Positions 48,601 to 57,600 of a DNA stretch of 64,000 bases are shown in pieces. Numbering within the stretch: the first letter of the stretch is position 1; the number at the start of each line of letters is the position of its first letter. The notes beneath the pieces were generated by a model. That model saw only the letters and a list, made by a program, of their open reading frames with translations. It made no database searches and was not told the DNA's origin. The position numbers and the translations under genes were made by a program. The stretch covers positions 134,288,549-134,352,548 of the forward strand of contig OZ026515.1 in assembly GCA_964019695.1 (NCBI GenBank). The letters run 5' to 3'. This DNA comes from Loripinus fragilis (Eukaryota; Mollusca; Bivalvia; Lucinida; Lucinidae).

Positions 48601-51600
48601 ATATTCATTTCTGATCAAATCTTACTAAAACTTCAGTGTGACGTAGATGAGTATCTGTACTTTCCCTTTGAAAGCACGAAACACGTCAAGGCGAATGCTA
48701 AACGAGTTTTGGAAGCGTTAATTCAACGCTACTGTCTGTATGGAATTCAAAGTATGTTTTACATTTGCAAAGCATGAAAACGATATGTTGTCGTTATATG
48801 AGACAACCAATGTGTTCATTGATGCTTTTTTGTAATTCCAAAATCCATTTTCATCAGTAAGGACTGTTTAAATTGGTTAAAACAATGTTGAAATCTTTAA
48901 CTGTTTTGTAAGGTTTATCACCAGTGTGGAATTAATATCCAAAGGGAAGTTACAATAAATGGGCTACCTAGCATTCAATTATCGCGTATGATGTATATAA
49001 CGATAGAATTTGCAAAGAATAAGTGTCTGGGTACAATTTGGTCTACTGAGATGATTCCAATTGCTCGAACTTATCCAGCAAGAGAGCATTATAAAAACGT
49101 TTATTTCCTGTGACTTTACAATTTGACCCCCACTTTGTTCATGACCAATCTTTTTTAACACAACTTCGACGCCAGATTGCAAAAGACGTGTGACGCAACA
49201 GTACCTGACATACCTTTGAACTGATATAAACTAAACTGGCCTATCGCTTATTATCTTTCTGAGAGTTGAACAGTTCTAGGTGGTGCGTTTCTTTTTTTGT
49301 CTGGTATATATTTTATAGTGGAATTACCATCATAAAAAAATTCAACAGGCTGAATTGAAATATTACTACAAGAGCGATTTGTGAGTTTGAAATGCCTTTA
49401 AAGAAAATTATCAATTTTGCGAGGCTTTTTTATTTGTCGATAATGCTCAGAAATCTAGTTTTTAGAAATCTACAAGTTTAATCAACATAAAGTATGCCAC
49501 AATCTTTCTCTTCTCAAGATAAAACATAACTAATATCAGTTGATCTTCAATCAAGATAAGAATTTAGTAACTACAGAAAAATGCCTACCATTCAAGTAAG
49601 ATTGAATAGTTGATTTATAACATAAATGTTTGCAACAGCTACACCTCTTGGCATTGCACTTAGAAATAGAGGGGAAAAGGGCAGAGCCAGAAACTCAATG
49701 CAAATAAATTTTAGTGGCCGAATGAAGTTTCAGAGGTAAAACATAAACAGACGGTAACATAGAATTATAGGAGAGAGTAAAATGTTAATTGTTTTTGTCT
49801 ATTCATAATGTAGTTTTTGAGTTTATACAATACAATAAAACGCAGCATTCATACTGATTATTTATATCAATATCCTGCTGCTGCATTTGAGAAACAACTT
49901 AAGTTAACACATAACTAAGTCTAATTCAAGAACAAAGAAACATAGAGTAAGCAATGGCCCAGGAAATATTCACACTCTAGTTTCAGTTCTTTGGTGGAGT
50001 CTTTGCTTCCAAAGGATACCCTTTTAAGAACATATTATTAGTATAGTGACATACGAATGCTGGTCTACACTGCTCCTTAAATGAGGTATTTAAGTGACAC
50101 CAATACAAAGTTAATGCAATGAATGATTGCCAGGTGTAAGTCCTGACTATACTTATAATAACAGTGTGATAAGATAACTGCTTGCCTTGATATGACTTAA
50201 ATAAAGCGATACAACAACTATAATAATCCTACTGCATAGCTGCAAAAAGCACACTTGATTCTAACAGACCTGTCCATATAGACAATGGTGAAGTCTAGTG
50301 TTATATTGAGTAACAAATCACTGTGTGGACAGCGTGACTTCATTGACGTCATTCAGCAGCCAGTTTGATTTTTATTACGACAACTATCCCATAAAGGCTT
50401 CAAATATTGGCATAACAGGGCGTAAAGTTTTTCTTACAATAGATGAATGCTCAAAACGTTTAAGTTTTAAGGGGAAATTGTAACACTCTGTTCAAGATGG
50501 CTGATTCTTTATAGAATCTGAAGGAATCGTTCATATTTTTAATCTTTTGTGTGTTAGAATCAAAATATTTTTGCTGGCAGTTATTTATTCCTTATGATTG
50601 TCATACTTTTTGAATTATTACTCATTTAATCATAACACACTTTTAAAGTGTGTATTTACGTGCTGTGTTAGCTGTGTGAATAATACTATCCAGGCTTCAG
50701 TGAATTTACAATTTATACTTGACTGTGCAATAGACATTTATCGTTTGATAATTATAAGTCCAACCATTCATCAGTGTACCTTAATTGTGGAATCGCTATG
50801 ACCAAAAACGCTAACTCTGCATGAGTATAGTAAGAAACAAATCTAGAAACCACTTTCTGCCACTATCTTATAAAATCATTTATACTTTCAAAACAGCTAG
50901 TGTATCTAAAGAATGAATAATATCAGTAATTCTTGCATGCTTTATGAATTGTGAGACATTGCTGGACATTGGCCATATCACAGTGGGATCACATTTAGCA
51001 TTGAGAATCAAACTTAGTAAAGCATTACTTTTTCGATTCAATTATACCAAGGTTAACTTATACTTTTTGAAATTTGATCATCATGGCCATGTAATAAAAG
51101 GTATTGACCTTGTTTTGTCATCTAGCATTAAATACATTGAACGAAGCATTTTGGCATTAATCTCAAATAATGAGACACTAACAACATCAAAGTATAGTTT
51201 TGATCATCCAAATTGCATTTTTTATCTTTACAGCTGGATTACCCTGGACACGCCTCCCTCACGTGACACCGATGCAGATACAAGTGGCAAGGAAAATACG
51301 CAAGTTCTTTACAGGCGACCTAAATGCCCCAGTATGTTTGCGATCTTTAAATTTTTCAATTTGAAAATACTTTTATATGTAGAAAATCTACACATTGATC
51401 AGTACATGTTTATAAACATTGATAGTTTGTATACTAGTGTAATTGTTGGTCATTAGTAGCATAGCACATGTACAATGTAAAGAGGAGATACTTCATTCCA
51501 TTCATAAGTCTGTACTCATATCTTGACCCCCCCCCCCGTGTCTCATAATGATAATATCATACAGCCATATATATAATTAATCACACTTATATGTCCACCT

Positions 51601-54600
51601 TAACAATAGTAATTCATATACTCTGCTTTAATTTCATTGGAGGAAGTCAGAGGTCACATGCACTGATTTTGTGTCAACTACTAAGCTCCTTACCCCATTG
51701 TTAAGATCTTAAGATATTTCACAACGGTAACCTCAATTAAACAATAAGAAAAGAGAATGTTTGAGACACCCAACTTTAACGTCAAGTTCAAAGCCTTAGG
51801 TCAAAGTTCACATGTACAGAATTTGATCCTGAATGCCAGATCCGATTACTGAAGTATTATACATACATGCCCAACTCATTCATACAATGTTCATATTGAA
51901 TGCTACAGGCACCCTGTTTTACGTTCAAGATCGTAGTGGGAGCTCAAAGGTCATATATACAGTCTTTTGTCCAGCTCCATATCTTCTCGCCCTGTTAGAT
52001 TCTGAAACTATTCCACACACATGTCAACTTAAAAGGACGTAGTAACAAAGAAACGTTTCAGCCATCCATTAATAAGGGGTCACCTCACGAATTTCCGCTC
52101 TGATTCTAAACACATATAACATACATGTCCACTTCAGTGAGACCACATTCATTGAAAAATTAAGTCGCCTCAAATTACAAATGAGTTTATTGTTGTAGAT
52201 TTAAAGGCAGTTATTTTAGCCACAGGAACCTAAGTGTACACAGACTATGGTTATTGCTTTATTGTCCACTTATGTTATCATCAAGGCTTAGTATTGGAAA
52301 TACCTTTGACGTCTGGATAGTTTTGTTGTGTCTTAGTATAACAGAGTTTAACTACCAATAAGCAAGTAAAGGTCTTATCCAAATCTTGTTTGTTAATGAC
52401 CAAAAAGCAAGTGACCTGCAGATCAACCCATGGCACGGTGAGGAAGAGCCAATTAACATTTACAGTAACAATACATCTGAAGGACTGAAGGATAACAAAT
52501 GCAAAGCAACTAGCTCTGTTTTCCTCGTCAAGATGATTGCAAAATTAGAAAGGACATAAATTACTGCATACCAAATCAAAGACCACCACCCTTTACATCT
52601 GAAGCTCACACAAATGATTTTGTCCCTATGTGGAGCTGACTGGGCTCCAAATTGAATTCACCTCTTGCTCGATCATTATCTGGCATTTATCACATTGTAC
52701 AGTTATAGGTTCCAGTCATCATAAACATGGGCAAATATACTATTCATACTCGAGTTTTGTATCTCATGTCATCGCCATATAATTAAGTAAGAGAGAATGA
52801 CCAGGAAATGGCACAATCACACACTGCAGGCCAGCTTGCACCATAACCATAACAGTCACATGACATTAAAAGGAAAGTAAATTAAAGCAACCAGCTCTCT
52901 CTTCTACAGTGAGGCATATATTGGTATGGCTCGTGATTTTTTTTGTGTTTATTGTAAATGCAAAAGTGAAGACTCCGATTTGCATACAGAAATGTGCAAT
53001 CTCGTCAAAGTACTCACTGCTCACATACTCAACGTAGGAACAAGGCATTTACCATCTAGCTCCTCTAGATAGTCATGTATGCATATTTTAAGAATGTCTT
53101 CTAAACGATAACATATTTGAGCATATATGAAATTACCAAAACCTCGTGAATCTACTTCATAATTAAAGGTTGTTACTCATCCTCCATTCCCTGGAGTAGA
53201 AAGAAACTATCTACGTGCCCAGATAGCAAGAATAAGTGCTTGTACCCATATATCACCGCTTGGTTACTTCCGGTTTGATGATGAAGGGGAAGAAGATGAA
53301 GAAATACCAGAAGAAGCAGGTAATCTTGTCATTGGTGAATTATATATGTGCAAAGCCATAGGTGGTCAAGCCCCACCCCCTTAAAACTCATTGGTGGCTA
53401 TAGGTTTCCTTTAAAACTACTGGTACAGACCTCCCTTGAGAAGCAATTGGACCCATAGGGTCCAATTGCTTCTCGATGGAGTTCATACTGCGCTCTGTGA
53501 AATCCGTTGATTGCTGATAAAAATAAAGGAAAAACGTTGCCAGGATCCAACACCCCCTGTTTGAATGTTCTGGATCCTCCCATTTACTTGCATGCCTAAG
53601 ATAAAAAGAAAAATCTGAGACTGCTTTTAATTACACAGGTAGCTCTTACAATACCCGTCAGACGTTGTAAAAGTGTTAAAAGGCCGCTCTATGGGTTAAT
53701 GGGTTGATGCGTATCATTGCTGTTGTATCTCTTCAATTGGTTGGTCTGTTATCAGTGACTTTGGTATCTCTTAGCCATATTCTCTTTGATTTGAGCTCTT
53801 TCTAGTTTGTCAATTAGTTCCCTGGTGTGCAAGCCTCAGGGTTGTTAAAATAGTAAGCGAGTATGATCAGGAAGTATACCACAACCGCAACTGCCTGTGT
53901 CACCGTGAGGAAGAGCCACATAACAATCACGATAACAATCACGAGACACCAGATGACAAAAGGCAAAGCCAAAGCAACCAGCTCTATCTTTCCCATACAG
54001 ATGATTGCAAAACTAATATTGACACACGTAAAGGTGGGGGTTTTTTCGAGCGAATTTTACCTGAGCTTAAATTTTTAACTGTTCATTAAAATATGAAGTG
54101 CTAACATACATAAAGAATTTTCTTGTTAAATCTGAGCATAGAAAAAGGGTTGAACTGCATTGAGGTCTTACTTCTTTGTTGATATCTTGTACTTACTTAT
54201 GTAAGTAGTTATATTCCTGTAGTAGTTGTTTATTTCTATACTGAAATTATTCAAACAGTTAGGCAATTATTTGCAGCAGACGATTTTTGTGCAGATGACA
54301 GTTTTGTCAGTGCTTTAAGGATAAGCTATATCTGATGTGCAAAATAAGTGCCTTTTTATAAATATGTGTTTTGTGATTGAAACACTTCAGCACGCACGTT
54401 ATAGTCAATACTAGCAATCGCGTGTAACTATCAATATGATATGTTGCAATTTGTTTTTCAGGAATGGCACGAGGTGGGATTATAACAGATCTGGATTTTG
54501 AAGGTTTTAGCACTAGAGACCTTGCTGACTCTAGCCTGCAGACATGGGTGCACCACTCTCCTGCAATATTACCACAGGTTCGTACTTGCTAATTACAGGG

Positions 54601-57600
54601 TTCCCACAGAAATTCAAAAACACAATTCCATGGTTTTTCCATGGTTTTCCATGACCAACAAATGTAATTTCCATGACTATTTAATGCACGGCCTCCAACC
54701 TCCCCTTTTAGTGGCATCCTCACCACACTTAAACATGAATGCGTAATGCAGTTACAGTAATGTATTTAAATAAGCATGCGAGTAGACCATGCATGCATTT
54801 TGAAATAATCAAACTTGAAACCACCAGTAGCCAGAAGACTAGCTGTCAGACACACAAAGCTTGTGTGTCTGACAGCTAGTTTTCTGGATACTGGTGATTT
54901 TGTAAAATTATTTCACAAAATTCCATGATTTTCCCATGATTATTCAAGTTTTTTTGAAATTCCATGATTTTTCATACATGGAACTTTTTGTGATTTTCCA
55001 GGTTTTCCATGATTTCCAGTGCTTGTGGGAACCCTGTAATTAGCTAATGCAGAGGCAGGTGCAGATTTTCAATTTGAGACCTAAGGGTTTTGTACTTTTC
55101 ATTAACTTTTTTGACAAACTTAATGTAAATTGATACTTTTTTTAAAAAAAACTATCAAATAACTGAGGATGTTAGACTATTTCATATTATTTCAAGGGTA
55201 GGGTAACCTGGTATAATCCTGTTGGTACCAAGGAAGAGTTCAATGAAGAAGATGAAGGAGAAGAGGAAGAAGAGAGAAATGAACCAGATGAGCCTCAACA
55301 GGAAGTTGGTCCACCTTTACTGACACCATTAGCAGAAGATGAAAGTAAGTATTAAACTTTTTTGTTTGATTCTTTACGTCATATCAACAATTTTTTCAGT
55401 TATGTAGGCACATGTATTCCTGGGTTGAACCAGTTTTAAGCTAGTATTAATATGTCTTGCTCAAGGACACAACGCAGAGACGCCAGTGAGGCTCCAACCC
55501 ACGGTCCCTTGGTCTCGAGTCAAGAACTCTACCACCGAGAGACTGTGTTCCCTAACATACTCAGTGATATAAACAATAACTGGTGCGTCTTTGGGAAATG
55601 ATAAAGCTGGCCCAGGATGGATCATGTTGCAACTAGGATTACATTCAATTAAAAGTTTCCATGGTTAGGTAGTTTACATTTGAGTTGTTTGTTCATCTTT
55701 GGTTTTATTCTTCTCTTGTTCATCTTATTCATGATTTTAATAGTCTATTTCAAAATACTCATGTAGATTTTGGTAAAATTTATCATTTGGAAGGTTTGGA
55801 AGTTTTTAACTTAATAATCTATCATGAGTGTAAGGAAAGGATACAAATATCTGACACGAGGTCAGAGTCTTGCAATGTGAAGAAAAACGCTCAGGGGGAG
55901 AGTAATGCTCCTATATGTATGTAAACATAAGCTTGGCTGATATTTTGGAGTCAAATTTTAATATTTTGGGGAGGGGTCTTCAGAAAAATGAAATATTTTT
56001 GGGGGTATGAAGATTTTTGGTGTATGCAAAAAGTATAATGGGTATGCTTGATATGTCTGATATTTTAGGGGGTAAATAGCAGGTGATGATACCGAGCTGA
56101 TATAGAAAGAAACATTTAGAGTACCCCCACATCCCCTCATCAAACACACATACACGGACAAGTAATGTTCGCAGGGGACAAATGTTTATATCTCACCCCC
56201 ATGAAAAAAGTAATTGAGCATGATCAGGAAATACCACAATCACACACTGCAGACGAACCCTGGCACAGTGAGGAAGAGCCACAGAACACAACAGTCACAT
56301 TATCTCAGGAAGACATTAATCATAGAGCAAGCAGCTCACTCATTTTCATCAAGGTGATTTCAAAACTAAAAGGACACGTACTGCATAACAAAACAAGCCC
56401 CCGCAATCAATGGGATTAACAATAAATAGCAAATCAACAAACTCATCACTGCCACATTAGGCTGGACAGCAAATCATTTTTTCTTGCTCAGCATTGTATT
56501 ACATATTTTTAAATAGTTTCCTAGAAGTTCCTCAATATGTTGTCATGATACATTGCATGATAACATAACTTTGAAATAACAATGATGTCACTTAGCGATC
56601 ATGTGCATGAGTTCAACAGCCAACACATGGCAGCCTGAATAAGATAACAGGGATAACATCTAAATTTCTGGCTCAGCCTTAATTCTCAGATATTCATATC
56701 CATTGTGCAAGTATGGCAGGATGACAATAGTTTGAGATGACCAAGTAAACTCGAAATCATCAGTTAATTGCTGATCTTATTTTTTCTGAGATTATAAGGA
56801 TCCATCATGATTGTGAGGGTGGGATAAAACAATCTGTCCTGAGGATCACAGATTGGCATAACAATGCTTGCCGAGTGATGGCAAACGATGATTGCGAGGG
56901 TTGGACTTTCTATCCCACCCTAACACGAATAATCGATTCTTTTACTTGCTCACCATTAAATATGGTCTTTTATATTTAAAAATATAAAAAAAGGCTTCCA
57001 GAAGTTCCTGTAAATGGTGACGTCTTTTAAACATTACAATGACGTCACGGATCGACGTGTGGCCGGCGTACGACTGTTCGTTTTTATCTTTCCCACAGGG
57101 TGGTACAGGGTATGTGAGATAGAATTTTCTCATATGGGCAAAAACAGCGGAAATTCAGATCTGGTGTGCAAGAAAACTTTTTGTCACAACTTACTAATAC
57201 ATTCAACATTTATACTAATACACCATATATATATTCTAATTTATCTGACAAAAACACACCACAACATATGAACTACCTCACGCATATGAACCAGTACACG
57301 AGATAGTGGTGCATATCTGTAAGTCTTATTACATGCCTGCACAGCTATGTAGTAATACTAGAAGTCAAACTTTTGGCATGAACTCTGTTAGTGTATGCGA
57401 GTAGCTGGCAAGACCATGTGGATGCACAGGCTTTCCTGAGTATTTGCTACTTGCCCCTGTGATAAGTATCATATAGCCCATATACTGCATATACAATAAC
57501 ATACTTAAATAAAGATGAAAGAATTGTTTGTTTATCTTTCAGACGTTGGAAATAGCCCAGCATGGATAACCTATACAAGTTCCAAATTTATACCAGAGTA

